Origin: an uncultured Clostridia bacterium
GTDB lineage: Bacteria; Bacillota; Clostridia; TANB77; CAG-508
Direction: 5' to 3'
NCBI GenBank assembly: GCA_934168305.1
Contig: CAKPNF010000015.1
Span: 1-30,568 of the forward strand
Length of the DNA stretch: 30,568 nt
Shown: positions 1 to 7,936 of the stretch, piece after piece
How positions within the stretch are numbered: position 1 is the stretch's first letter
Layout: each line of letters starts with the position of its first letter
Position numbers and translations under genes: made by a program
Notes under the pieces: model-generated
Seen by the model: the letters and a program-made list of their open reading frames with translations, nothing else
The model's database searches: none
What the model was told of the DNA's origin: nothing

Positions 1-1
1 C

Positions 2-106
2 TTTAATTGTGGACATGGTATTCATAGTGAGAAACCAAAAGAATTTATAAGAAGTGTAAATGGAATAGTAAAAAAGCAAGAATTACACAAAGATTATGAA
101 AGATAA
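2..106 (+). CDS. C-terminal end of an alpha/beta-fold hydrolase (partial)
   Basis: Only the last 34 codons lie in the window, ending with TAA at 104-106. The peptide begins FNCGHGIHSEKPKEF. A Cys/Asp-Gly-His followed by His-x-Glu-x-Pro-x-x-Phe is typical of the catalytic-histidine end of alpha/beta hydrolases (esterase or lipase-like), where the His belongs to the Ser-Asp/Glu-His triad. The rest of the gene lies outside the window, so substrate and completeness cannot be judged. A short-chain lipase or acyltransferase of the same fold is equally possible. Confidence 0.5.
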   Translation, partial: FNCGHGIHSEKPKEFIRSVNGIVKKQELHKDYER

Positions 107-165
107 ATTACAATTTAGTAATTAGTTAGGAAAATAGTAAGTTGTAGGGGAGGTAAAGTTTAAAT

Positions 166-591
166 ATGGATAAATTTAAGGAAATAAGACCTATTGTACT
201 TGGAATAGTAAAAAAAGACAATAAAATTTTAGTTAGTGAAGGACATGATAAAGTTAAAAATGAAACATTCTATAGAAGTATAGGTGGAGGAATTGAATTT
301 TTAGAAAATAGCAAAGATGCTTTAAAAAGAGAATTTAGAGAAGAACTTAATATAGATATTAATGTGGGAGAATTTTTAGGTATTTCTGAAAATATATTTA
401 CTTATAATGGAAAAAATGCACACGAATTAATATTATTTTATAATGTTCATATAAAAGATTCAGATTACAAAAAAAAATATCATATAATTGATGATAATTG
501 TGAAACTGATGCTATGTGGATTGAAGTAGATAAATTTATAAATAAAGAATTAAAAATATATCCAGAGCAAATGTTTAAATATTTAACATAG
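166..591 (+). CDS. Nudix hydrolase
   Basis: This 141-residue cytosolic protein is the usual length for a single Nudix domain. The Nudix box is readable at about residues 41-63: Gly, five residues, Glu (GGIEFLE), seven residues, then REFREELNI. It matches GX5EX7REUXEEXGU except that the final Gly is Asn. The Glu residues of REFREE would bind the divalent metal that hydrolyses a nucleoside-diphosphate-linked substrate; the substrate itself cannot be inferred. A strong ribosome binding site (ggggaggt) lies about 10 bases before the ATG. The gene sits between an alpha/beta-hydrolase tail and the first copy of the rbgA 5' end, and so may be cargo of an old integrated element. No membrane segment or signal peptide is visible. 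Confidence 0.85.
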   Translation: MDKFKEIRPIVLGIVKKDNKILVSEGHDKVKNETFYRSIGGGIEFLENSKDALKREFREELNIDINVGEFLGISENIFTYNGKNAHELILFYNVHIKDSDYKKKYHIIDDNCETDAMWIEVDKFINKELKIYPEQMFKYLT

Positions 592-630
592 CGACAACTT
601 ACAATTTATAAAAAAGGAAGTAATAAAATT

Positions 631-735
631 ATGGATATGTATCAAAAAAGAAAAATGAGACAAGAAAAAGCAAAAAAAGAAAATAAAGAAGAAATGCAAA
701 ATCAAATAAATATTAACTGATATAAACCGACTTAT
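631..735 (+). repeat. rbgA 5'-end copy 1 (truncated, encodes a 29-aa peptide)
   Basis: A ribosome binding site (aaggaag) precedes an ATG at 631 whose first 25 bases (631-655) are identical to the start of rbgA at 6554-6578 and to copy 2 at 2040-2064. The reading frame runs 29 codons to TGA at 718-720. Its tail NQININ followed by the stop and Tyr-Lys-Pro parallels RbgA, where Ile-Ser-Trp-Tyr-Pro-Gly-His follows the basic leader, so the TGA sits where the Trp codon should be. This looks like the leftover 5' end of an rbgA gene displaced by an insertion. It could still be translated as a short basic peptide. Confidence 0.7.
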
Positions 736-755
736 GGAAAACTTCCTATGAAGTC
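729..755. repeat. Imperfect palindrome A (paired with palindrome B upstream of dinD)
   Basis: GACTT at 729-733 pairs with AAGTC at 751-755, with an inner GGAA-aac-TTCC. A related copy lies at 843-869, so 728-767 and 842-879 form an imperfect direct repeat of about 40 bases. The inverted symmetry is kept although bases differ. Function unknown; an operator or a transfer or recombination site are possibilities. Confidence 0.5.
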
Positions 756-762
756 TTATAAA

Positions 763-788
763 TAAAGACTTTTAGTCTTATTCCTTTT
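763..788 (+). terminator. Candidate small terminator hairpin
   Basis: An AAGAC stem, a TTTTA loop and GTCTT are followed by a T-rich tract (attccttttta). The stem is only 5-6 bp, so this is a weak candidate. It lies after rbgA copy 1 and before the dinD-GNAT gene. Confidence 0.3.
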
Positions 789-842
789 TACATTTTATAA
801 CTGGAAAATGATAGTTATTTTAAATAAAATAGAGGTAATAAC

Positions 843-869
843 GACATATGGAAAACTTTTATATGAAGC
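843..869. repeat. Imperfect palindrome B next to the dinD ribosome binding site
   Basis: CATAT at 845-849 pairs with ATATG at 861-865 around AAAAcTTTT. The segment is a diverged copy of palindrome A at 729-755. It ends about 11 bases before the aaggagg ribosome binding site of the dinD-GNAT gene, where an operator or a translation-control hairpin would be placed. Confidence 0.45.
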
Positions 870-888
870 AATAAATAAGGAGGTAGTA

Positions 889-2025
889 ATGAAGAAAATC
901 GGAGATAGATATACTAACAATATTTTTGAGAATATTAAACATATAGATGAATACGGAAATGAATATTGGTATGCTAGGGAACTTTCAAAAGTTTTAGAAT
1001 ATAAAGACTGGAGAAATTTCTTAAAGGTTTTAAATAAAGCAAAAGAAGCTTGTAAAAATTCTACGTTGCAAAAAGTTGCGTCTTCTGTTGGTGTTAAAAA
1101 TATGGCTGAGTTTCATAATGCAGGATATAAAGGATTATATAATGGTGAAACCGCTGATGATATATTTAAAAGGAAAAAATTACGATATAGAGAAGATATT
1201 TTAGATAATATGAATGAAGATGAATTAGTTGCTAATTTATTTAGAATAAATCAAACGAAGCAAAAACTTTTAAAAGATAATGTACAAGGTGAGAAAGAAG
1301 CAAAAGATGTACATTATGAGGTGGGAAAAAAAGTTAGAAAAGCAATCGCAGATATTGGCGGAATGATGCCAGAAAAAATGCCAACACCTAAAAAGAGCTT
1401 AAAAGAATTAGAAAAAGAAAAGAAAAAATTAGAAATAAAAGCGCAAAAAAAACTTGAAGGAATAATGTCTTTAAGATATATAAATAACATTGAATATGCA
1501 AATGAAATAGAAAAATTATATTTAAATTCGTTTCCTAAAGAAGAAAGATTTCCTTTTTGGATATTAGAAGAGTGTTCTAAAGAAAATAATTCAGATTTAT
1601 ACGGCATAATTGATAATGATAAATTAATAGGAATGTGTTATCTTGTTAATTGTAGTAATGCATATTACCTTATGTATTTAGCGGTTGTGCCTGATTTAAG
1701 AAACCAAAATTATGGTTCTAGAATATTAATGGATTTGAAAGAAAAATATAAAGTATTATTTTTATCAATTGATTCACCTGTTGATAATATAAGTGTTAGA
1801 CGTAAAAATTTTTATTTAAGAAATGGTTTTTATGATACTAATAAATTTTATGAAGATACTGGTATTAATTATGAAGTATTATGTACTAATAATGAATATG
1901 AAATAACCGATGATATTATGAAGATGAGATATACTAATATGACAAATAATTACAAACTGTTTGAAGTAATATCAAATACATTTAATATTGGACTTGTTAA
2001 TTTGAAAAATAAACATAAGAAATAA
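889..2025 (+). CDS. dinD: DinD-like protein with internal deletion, fused to a GNAT acetyltransferase
   Basis: The start at 889 is chosen because aaggaggt lies 5-10 bases upstream; earlier in-frame ATG/TTG codons have no ribosome site. Residues 1-50 match the N-terminus of DNA-damage-inducible protein D (a BRO-N-like start with EYWYARELSKVLEYKDW and KAKEACKNS). Residues about 65-180 match its C-terminal half (FHNAGYKGLYNGET, ANLFRINQTKQKL, HYEVGKKVRKAI, GGMMPEKMP). From memory of the roughly 275-residue family, about 95 central residues are missing, in frame. From Met193 (codon at 1465, with its own aagga) the protein is a GNAT N-acetyltransferase: YLAVVPDLRNQNYGSRIL is the acetyl-CoA motif A and FYLRNGF is the late motif. 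DinD modulates RecA in E. coli. Here the DinD half is probably non-functional, and the acetyltransferase may be translated alone. Confidence 0.7.
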   Translation: MKKIGDRYTNNIFENIKHIDEYGNEYWYARELSKVLEYKDWRNFLKVLNKAKEACKNSTLQKVASSVGVKNMAEFHNAGYKGLYNGETADDIFKRKKLRYREDILDNMNEDELVANLFRINQTKQKLLKDNVQGEKEAKDVHYEVGKKVRKAIADIGGMMPEKMPTPKKSLKELEKEKKKLEIKAQKKLEGIMSLRYINNIEYANEIEKLYLNSFPKEERFPFWILEECSKENNSDLYGIIDNDKLIGMCYLVNCSNAYYLMYLAVVPDLRNQNYGSRILMDLKEKYKVLFLSIDSPVDNISVRRKNFYLRNGFYDTNKFYEDTGINYEVLCTNNEYEITDDIMKMRYTNMTNNYKLFEVISNTFNIGLVNLKNKHKK

Positions 2026-2039
2026 AGGAAGTGATTAAA

Positions 2040-2130
2040 ATGGATATGTATCAAAAAAGAAAAAAGAGAGCAGAAGAGAAAAAATAATAATCAAGAAAGC
2101 ATTTCGAGGGTCGGAATTAACTGGTACCAT
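2040..2130 (+). repeat. rbgA 5'-end copy 2, joined to gatA at TGGTACC
   Basis: A ribosome site (aaaggaagtg) precedes ATG at 2040. The first 25 bases are identical to the start of intact rbgA (6554) and of copy 1. The peptide stops after 15 residues (stops at 2085 and 2088). About 30 bases on, a frame reading Gly-Ile-Asn-Trp-Tyr resumes RbgA similarity up to TGGTACC at 2122-2128, a heptamer also present in rbgA at 6641-6647. From that heptamer the sequence switches to gatA. This is a clear recombination joint at microhomology. Confidence 0.75.
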
Positions 2131-3095
2131 GGGCACTTGGCTCAGACACAGGAGGATCAATACGTGAACCAGCAGCATTTTGTGGAGTAGTAGGATTAAA
2201 ACCAACTTATGGATTAGTTTCAAGATATGGATTAGTTGCATTTGCATCATCACTAGATCAAATTGGACCCATCACAAAAGATGTACGAGATTCAGCAATG
2301 TTATTAAATATAATAACAGGACATGATGAAAAAGACTCTACATCATACGATAGACCAAAAGAGGATTATGTAGCAGCATTAAAAAATGATGTAAAAGGAT
2401 TAAGAATTGGAGTACCAAAAGAATTCTTTGGAGAAGGAATACAAGATGATGTTAAAGAGCAGCTACAAAATGCAATAGAGACATATAAACAATTAGGAGC
2501 AAAAGTTGAAGAATGTTCACTAGACATAGCTGAATATGCTTTAGCAACATATTATATAATTGCATGTGCAGAAACAAGTTCAAATTTAGGCAGATTTGAT
2601 GGAATACGATATGGATATAGAGCAAAAGACTTTACAAATCTAAAAGAATTATACAGAAAGTCAAGAACAGAAGCTTTCGGAGAAGAAGTAAAGAGAAGAA
2701 TAATTCTTGGAACTTATGTATTATCATCAGGATATTATGATGCATATTATAAAAAAGCACAAAAAGTTCGTACATTCGTAAAAAAGCAATTTGATGAAAA
2801 CTTTAAAAAATATGATGTATTATTAACTCCAGTAGCACCAACAACAGCATTTGAGATTGGATCAAAATCAAATAATCCAATTGAAATGTATCTAGCAGAT
2901 ATCTGTACAGTTTCAATAAACATCGCAAGTGTACCCGCAATCTCGATACCTTGCGGAGTAGATAAAAATGGAATGCCAGTAGGAATGCAATTAATAGGGG
3001 ATAGATTCAGTGAAGCTAAACTACTAAATGCAGCTTACACATTTGAACAGAAAATACAATTTAAACAAAATCATAAACCAGAATTCAAAAAATAA
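2124..3095 (+). pseudogene. gatA: gatA, N-terminally truncated (Asp/Glu-tRNA amidotransferase subunit A)
   Basis: The frame is open from the joint at about 2124 and reads VPWALGSDTGGSIREPAA, then FCGVVGLKPTYG and SRYGLVAFASSLDQIG. These are the amidase-signature residues of GatA, including the nucleophilic Ser of GGS. It continues to a normal GatA C-terminus (GMQLIGDRFSEAKLL). About 150-165 N-terminal residues are absent, including the catalytic Lys and the cis-Ser loop, so the protein cannot be active. No ribosome site precedes the fragment; a Met at 2298 has no functional meaning. GatA normally releases ammonia from glutamine for transamidation of misacylated Glu-tRNA(Gln) or Asp-tRNA(Asn), together with GatB and GatC. 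An intact copy is expected elsewhere in the genome. Confidence 0.85.
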
Positions 3096-3112
3096 AATGA
3101 TTGGAGATAAAG

Positions 3113-4327
3113 ATGAAAAAATCTGTAAAAATCATTGTGATTTGTCTTATAATTGTAGCTATATTTATAGCTATTGATATAATTAATAATAAAGTTGAAC
3201 AAAATAATATAAACAATAATATAATAGATGAAACTACAAATAATATAAATGAGAATTATATAAGTAATGTAGTAAATAAAAATAATAAAGTAACTGATAA
3301 CAGTTCAATAATTGAATGCAAAGAAAAAGTCAAGCAAATAATGAGCAAAATGACTTTAGAAGAAAAAGTTGGACAAATGTTTTTAGCAAGATATCCATCT
3401 TCAGGAGTAACAAATGAGATTGAAGATGGAAAACCCGGTGGCTATATTTTATTTGGAAGAGATTTTGATAATAAGACCAAAAGCAAAATAATTTCTGAGC
3501 TTGAAAACAATCAAAAAGCAAGCAAAATAAAAATGATATTAGGAGTAGATGAAGAAGGAGGAACAGTTGTAAGAGTAAGTTCCCATAAAGCATTTAGAAG
3601 CTCTAAGTTTTTATCACCACAGGAAATTTATAATAAAGGTGGAATAGATGCAGTATTGCAAGACTCAGAAGAAAAATCAGGATTGCTAAAAAGTCTTGGA
3701 ATTAATATGAATTTAGCACCAGTTGCAGATATTACATCAAATACCAATGCATTCATTTATAAAAGAACTTTAGGACAAGATGTTCAAACAACAGCAAATT
3801 ACATTGCAGAAATTGTAAAAAATATGAAACAGTCAAATATAATATCAGTACTTAAACACTTTCCTGGATATGGAGATAATGTTGATACACATACAGGAAT
3901 AGCAATAGACGAAAGAACAATGGAAGAATTTGAACAAACAGATTTTATACCTTTTCAAAGTGGAATACAAAATGGAACTCCATGTATACTAGTAAATCAT
4001 AATATAGTAAAATGCATGGATAGTACAATGCCAGCATCATTATCAAAAAATGTACATGAAATTTTAAGAAATAAATTAAACTTTACAGGAGTAGTTATTA
4101 CAGATGACTTAGCAATGGATGCTGTAAAAAAATATGCAGAAAATAATGAAACAGCTGTGCAAGCTGTATTAGCAGGAAATGACATGATAATATCATCAGA
4201 CTTTTTAGCACAAAAGCAAGAAGTTTTAGATGAAATAAATGCGGGAAAAATAGATATAGAATTGATAGATAATGCAGTAGAAAGAATACTATCAATGAAA
4301 TATGCTTATGGAATAATAAGTGATTAA
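3113..4327 (+). CDS. nagZ: Membrane-anchored NagZ-like beta-N-acetylhexosaminidase (glycoside hydrolase family 3)
   Basis: The start at 3113 follows ggagat by 4 bases; TTG at 3101 lies within the ribosome site and is rejected. The product has 404 residues. Residues 4-25 are a hydrophobic signal-anchor, followed by an Asn-rich linker to about residue 65, then a GH3 barrel beginning KVKQIMSKMTLEEKVGQMF. Family landmarks are KHFPGYG at 248-254, the catalytic-loop His at 260 in DTHTG, and the Asp pair at 331-332 in ITDDLAM, which holds the nucleophile. NagZ enzymes remove N-acetylglucosamine from muropeptides or cell-wall fragments outside the membrane in Gram-positives. The gene is unbroken although it lies between decayed gatA and gatB, 17 bases after gatA and 17 before gatB, as if the three once formed an operon. 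Confidence 0.85.
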   Translation: MKKSVKIIVICLIIVAIFIAIDIINNKVEQNNINNNIIDETTNNINENYISNVVNKNNKVTDNSSIIECKEKVKQIMSKMTLEEKVGQMFLARYPSSGVTNEIEDGKPGGYILFGRDFDNKTKSKIISELENNQKASKIKMILGVDEEGGTVVRVSSHKAFRSSKFLSPQEIYNKGGIDAVLQDSEEKSGLLKSLGINMNLAPVADITSNTNAFIYKRTLGQDVQTTANYIAEIVKNMKQSNIISVLKHFPGYGDNVDTHTGIAIDERTMEEFEQTDFIPFQSGIQNGTPCILVNHNIVKCMDSTMPASLSKNVHEILRNKLNFTGVVITDDLAMDAVKKYAENNETAVQAVLAGNDMIISSDFLAQKQEVLDEINAGKIDIELIDNAVERILSMKYAYGIISD

Positions 4328-4344
4328 TAATAGGAGGAAAAATA

Positions 4345-5161
4345 ATGGCAAACCAGGATTATGAAGAGATAATTGGACTAGAAGTACATGCGGAATTATC
4401 AACAAAAACAAAGATATTTTGCTCATGTCCAACATAATTTGGTGCTGATCCAAATACACATGTATGTCCAGTATGTATGGCAATGCCAGGAGCATTACCA
4501 GTACTAAATGAAAAAGTTGTTGAATATGCAGTAAAAGCAGGACTTGCAACAAATTGCTCAATATCACAAGATAGTAAAAATGATAGAAAAAACTATGCAA
4601 TACGATTATCAGATGAATATATTGAAAATATAAGAAAAGAACTACCAGAAATGCCAGAAAGCAGAAAAGCAAGATACATTTCTGAGTTACACTTATCTGA
4701 AAAAGATAGCAACTATTTAACAAGCTCAAAAGCATTATCAGACATTTTTGAAAAAACAGGGAAAATATGCAAGAACTATAAAGCCGTATGTAACTGGTTA
4801 AATTCAGACATAGCTAGAATATTAAACGAAAAAGAAATCGAACCAGAACAGATTCCATTTACAGCAGAACAATTAGCAGAATTAGTAGAACTAATTGATG
4901 CAGGAACAATAAGTTCAAGCATAGGCAAAAAAGTATTAGATGAATTATTTGAAAATCCAAGAAGTCCAAAAGGACATAATAAAAGAAAAAGGCTGGATTC
5001 AGATATCAGATGAAAATGCTATAAAAGATGTAGTATTACAAGTTTTATCAGCAAATCCACAATCAATATCAGATTTTAAAGCTGGAAAAGATAGAGCATT
5101 AGGATTTTTGGTAGGACAAGCGATGAAAGCAACAAAAGGAAGAATTTACAGATGTTTATAA
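4345..5161 (+). pseudogene. gatB: gatB remnant: stop codon, internal deletion, frameshift
   Basis: A good ribosome site (aggagg at 4332-4337) and ATG at 4345 begin a typical GatB N-terminus (IGLEVHAELSTKTKIFCSCP). Codon 31 is TAA (4435-4437), where an amino acid precedes FGADPNTHVCPVCMAMPG. After DRKNY (about 4600) the sequence jumps to SDEYIENIRKELPEMP, losing about 200 central residues. At about 4975 one extra G shifts the frame: PRSPK continues in the next frame as DIIKEKGWIQISDENA, then FKAGKDRALGFLVGQAMKATKG. The last residues are replaced by mobile-element helicase sequence from about 5139. GatB binds the tRNA and the activated Glu/Asp intermediate; this copy is dead. Confidence 0.85.
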
Positions 5162-6509
5162 TGAACTTAAAACAAAACTTATACAAAAAGGTATTCCCGA
5201 AGAAGAAATAGCTTTTATTCATGAGGCAGATAATGAAACAAAGAAAAAAGAACTATTTAGTAAGGTAAGACAGGGAGAAGTTAGAGTGTTAATGGGTTCT
5301 ACTTCAAAAATGGGTGCAGGAACTAATGTACAAGATAAACTAATTGCACTACACCATTTAGATTGTGCCTGGAAACCAAGCGATTTAACACAAAGAAACG
5401 GCAGAATGATAAGACAGGGAAATGAGAATGAAAAAGTATTTGTATATTCTTATGTTACTGAAAAGACATTTGATGCTTATATGTATCAATTAGTTGAACA
5501 AAAACAGAAGTTTATATCTCAAATAATGACCTCTAAAACACCTGCAAGAACAATGGAAGATATAGATGAAAAAGCTCTATCTTATGGAGAAATAAAAGCA
5601 TTAGCAACAGGTAATCCTTTAATTTTAGAAAAGACTAATTTAGATAGTGAAATATCTAAACTTAAATTATTAAGACAAAACTTTATGAATCAAAAGTATG
5701 CTTTGCAAGATAAAGTGTTAAAACATTATTCTGAAGAAATTACAAGATTAAATAATAAAATTGCTGCAATGGAAGAAGATACTATAAAGCTACAAGAATA
5801 TACTAAACCTAATATGGATGGTTTTTCTCCAATGATAATTGATGGTAAAGAATATTCTGAAAAAGCAGATGCAGGAAAGAAACTTTTAGAATGTACTCAA
5901 TTATTAAAGAGTATGGAAGTACGAGAAATTGGAGAATACAGAGGTTTCAAAATGGAAATTAGCTTTGATTCTGTTACTAGAAATATAAAATTAAAGCTGA
6001 AGAATAAATTTAGTTATACTATTGATTTAGGTGTAGATGCAGGTGGTAATATTATAAGAATTAACAATTGCTTAGAAAACATAGCAAGAGATATTCCACT
6101 AGAACGAGAGAAACTTGATAATACCAAATTGCAATTAGAAAATGCAAAAGTAGAAAGTCAAAAAGAGTTTCCTCAAGAACAAGAACTAAAAGATAAGCAG
6201 AGAAAACTTGATAGTATAAATGCAGAATTAAAAATTAATGATGATGACCATGAAATTTTAGGAGATGAACAAGAAGAATTAATAAGAAATTTAGATTCTG
6301 AAGAATTAAAAATAAAAAGCAATGAAGAATGGATAAGAAAATTTGAAAAGAATATGCATATTGATAAATTAGATAATATTATTATAAATGAATTAATAGA
6401 AGATATACAAGTTCATGATAATGGTAATATAAACATAATATTTAAATATCAAGATGAATTTATTCAAGCAATTGACTTTATAAAAACAAATAATTGTGTT
6501 ATAATATAG
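5139..6509 (+). pseudogene. C-terminal remnant of a conjugative-element helicase, apparently fused to a serine recombinase tail
   Basis: From 5139 the open frame reads VYNELKTKLIQKGIPEEE, IHEADNETKKKELFSKV, MGSTSKMGAGTNVQDK and TQRNGRMIRQGNENEKV. These are helicase motifs V and VI of the large SNF2/DEAD helicases (often joined to a methylase) carried by clostridial conjugative elements. The family C-terminus (FPQEQELKDKQRKLDSINAEL) is reached at about residue 310 counting from GTG 5286. After it, from about 6290, EEWIRKF, INELIEDIQVHDNGNINI and FKYQDEF look like the extreme C-terminus of a large serine recombinase, where an Ile-rich strand pair ends in a Y-x-D-E-(F/Y) motif. The piece has no proper start and its N-terminal helicase core is missing. 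It ends 44 bases before rbgA, which is where an integrase gene would sit at an element's end. Confidence 0.65.
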
Positions 6510-6553
6510 AAAGTTGTATAAATTGAAAGATAGAATGGAAGTGAATAATATAT

Positions 6554-7522
6554 ATGGATATGTATCAAAAAAGAAAAATAAGAGCTGAAAAGAAAATGAA
6601 ATCTGAAGATGAAAAATGGTTTCCAAAAATCTCGATATCATGGTACCCAGGCCATATGGCAAAAACAAAAAAACAAATAATACAAGACCTAAAACTAATA
6701 GACATAGTAATAGAACTATTAGACGCGAGAATACCAATATCAAGCCAAAACCCTAACATAGCAGAAATAACAAAAAATAAAAAGAAAATAATAGTATTAA
6801 ACAAATGTGACTTATCAGACGATAAACAAAACAAATTATGGGTAGAATACTTCAAAAACAAAAACATTCCAGCAGTATTAGTAGATTCAAATTCTGGAAG
6901 AGGAATAGATGAATGTATTAGAGAAATAGAAAAAATAATGCAAGTAGACTTAGATGCACATGCTGAAAGAGGAAGAACAGGAAGAAGAATAAGAGCAATG
7001 ATACTAGGAATACCAAATGTAGGAAAGTCATCATTTATAAACAGAATATCAAAAAGAACAACAGCAGGAGTAGGAAATAAACCAGGAGTAACAAAACAAA
7101 AACAATGGATACGAATAAATGAAAAAATAGAATTATTAGATACACCAGGTGTGTTATGGCCAAAATTTGAAAGTGAAGAAGTAGCATTACATTTATGTTT
7201 CACAGGCTCAATAAAAGAAGAAATATTAGACAAGATAGAAATAGCATATCAATTAACAAAACTTTTATTAGAAAACTACAGAAAAAAATTATGTGAGAGA
7301 TACAAATTAGATGAAGAATACATAGAAAACATATTAGGACAAGACCAACCAGAAAACAACAATATTTACGAAATAATGCTTGAAATAGGTAAAAAAAGAG
7401 GATGCATAATGGCTGGAGGAAGAGTAGATGAAGAAAAAACATCAAGATTAATATTAGATGAATTCAAAAATGGAAAATTAGGAAAAATAACAATTGAACA
7501 TCCAAAATTACAAAAAAAATAA
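6554..7522 (+). CDS. rbgA: RbgA/YlqF ribosome biogenesis GTPase
   Basis: A 322-residue circularly permuted GTPase that drives late 50S subunit assembly. The G motifs appear in permuted order: G4 NKCD at 83-86, G1 GIPNVGKSS at 152-160, G3 DTPG at 196-199. The domain starts at SWYPGHMAKTKKQI after a basic leader of about 30 residues (MDMYQKRKIRAEKK...). The first 25 bases of that leader are triplicated in the window, at 631, 2040 and 6554. The ribosome site is ggaagt, 12 bases before ATG. The C-terminal part (ILGQDQPENNNIYEIMLEIG) is the usual RNA-binding region. mrnC starts 15 bases downstream, so the two ribosome-maturation genes probably form one transcript. The upstream 44 bases come from mobile-element remnant, so the original promoter may have been replaced. 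Confidence 0.92.
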   Translation: MDMYQKRKIRAEKKMKSEDEKWFPKISISWYPGHMAKTKKQIIQDLKLIDIVIELLDARIPISSQNPNIAEITKNKKKIIVLNKCDLSDDKQNKLWVEYFKNKNIPAVLVDSNSGRGIDECIREIEKIMQVDLDAHAERGRTGRRIRAMILGIPNVGKSSFINRISKRTTAGVGNKPGVTKQKQWIRINEKIELLDTPGVLWPKFESEEVALHLCFTGSIKEEILDKIEIAYQLTKLLLENYRKKLCERYKLDEEYIENILGQDQPENNNIYEIMLEIGKKRGCIMAGGRVDEEKTSRLILDEFKNGKLGKITIEHPKLQKK

Positions 7523-7537
7523 AATGAAGGGAAGAAA

Positions 7538-7930
7538 ATGAACGAATTTATAGAAATAAAAAAAGATGAACAAGAAATAAATTTGATGCCACCATTAACA
7601 TGGGCATATGTAGGTGACTGTGTTTACGAACTCTATATAAGAACAAAATTAGTAAATGAAACTAAATTAAAACCACATGCATTACACATTGAAGCTATAA
7701 AGCATGTTAAAGCTAAGGCACAAGCAGAAACATTAAAAAATATATATGAAGAATTAACCGAAAAAGAGAAAGATATAGTAAGAAGAGGAAGAAATGCTGA
7801 AAATCATCATTTACCTAAAAATGCAAATGTTCAAGATTATATGTATTCAACCGCTTTTGAAGCTTTAATTGGGTACTTGTATCTAACAAAACAAAATGAT
7901 AGACTAAAAGAAATACTAGAAAAGGAGTAA
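7538..7930 (+). CDS. mrnC: Mini-ribonuclease III (23S rRNA maturation)
   Basis: This 130-residue protein is an RNase III catalytic domain without a double-stranded RNA-binding domain, the Mini-III architecture that trims 23S rRNA precursor in low-GC Gram-positives. Catalytic acids are visible as Asp27 in AYVGDCVYEL and Glu108 in STAFEALIGYLYL, with RRGRNAE in between, which is typical of the family. It lies 15 bases after rbgA, with the ribosome site gaaggga, and both products act on the large subunit. Its own stop region (aaaggagtaa) carries the ribosome site of the next gene, 6 bases on, so translation is probably coupled. Confidence 0.92.
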   Translation: MNEFIEIKKDEQEINLMPPLTWAYVGDCVYELYIRTKLVNETKLKPHALHIEAIKHVKAKAQAETLKNIYEELTEKEKDIVRRGRNAENHHLPKNANVQDYMYSTAFEALIGYLYLTKQNDRLKEILEKE

Positions 7931-7936
7931 TATTAT

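Noticed and set aside
728..880. CRISPR-like repeat pair upstream of dinD
   Set aside because: There are only two imperfect copies, with no further units and no cas genes nearby.
6472..6505. TTGACT...TATAAT as a promoter for rbgA
   Set aside because: The spacer is 22 bases, too long for a normal sigma-A promoter, and both boxes lie inside the recombinase-like coding remnant. It remains possible only as a weak site.
6565..7233. 222-codon open frame on the minus strand over rbgA
   Set aside because: It mirrors the rbgA coding frame, has no ribosome site and reads as low-complexity hydrophobic sequence.
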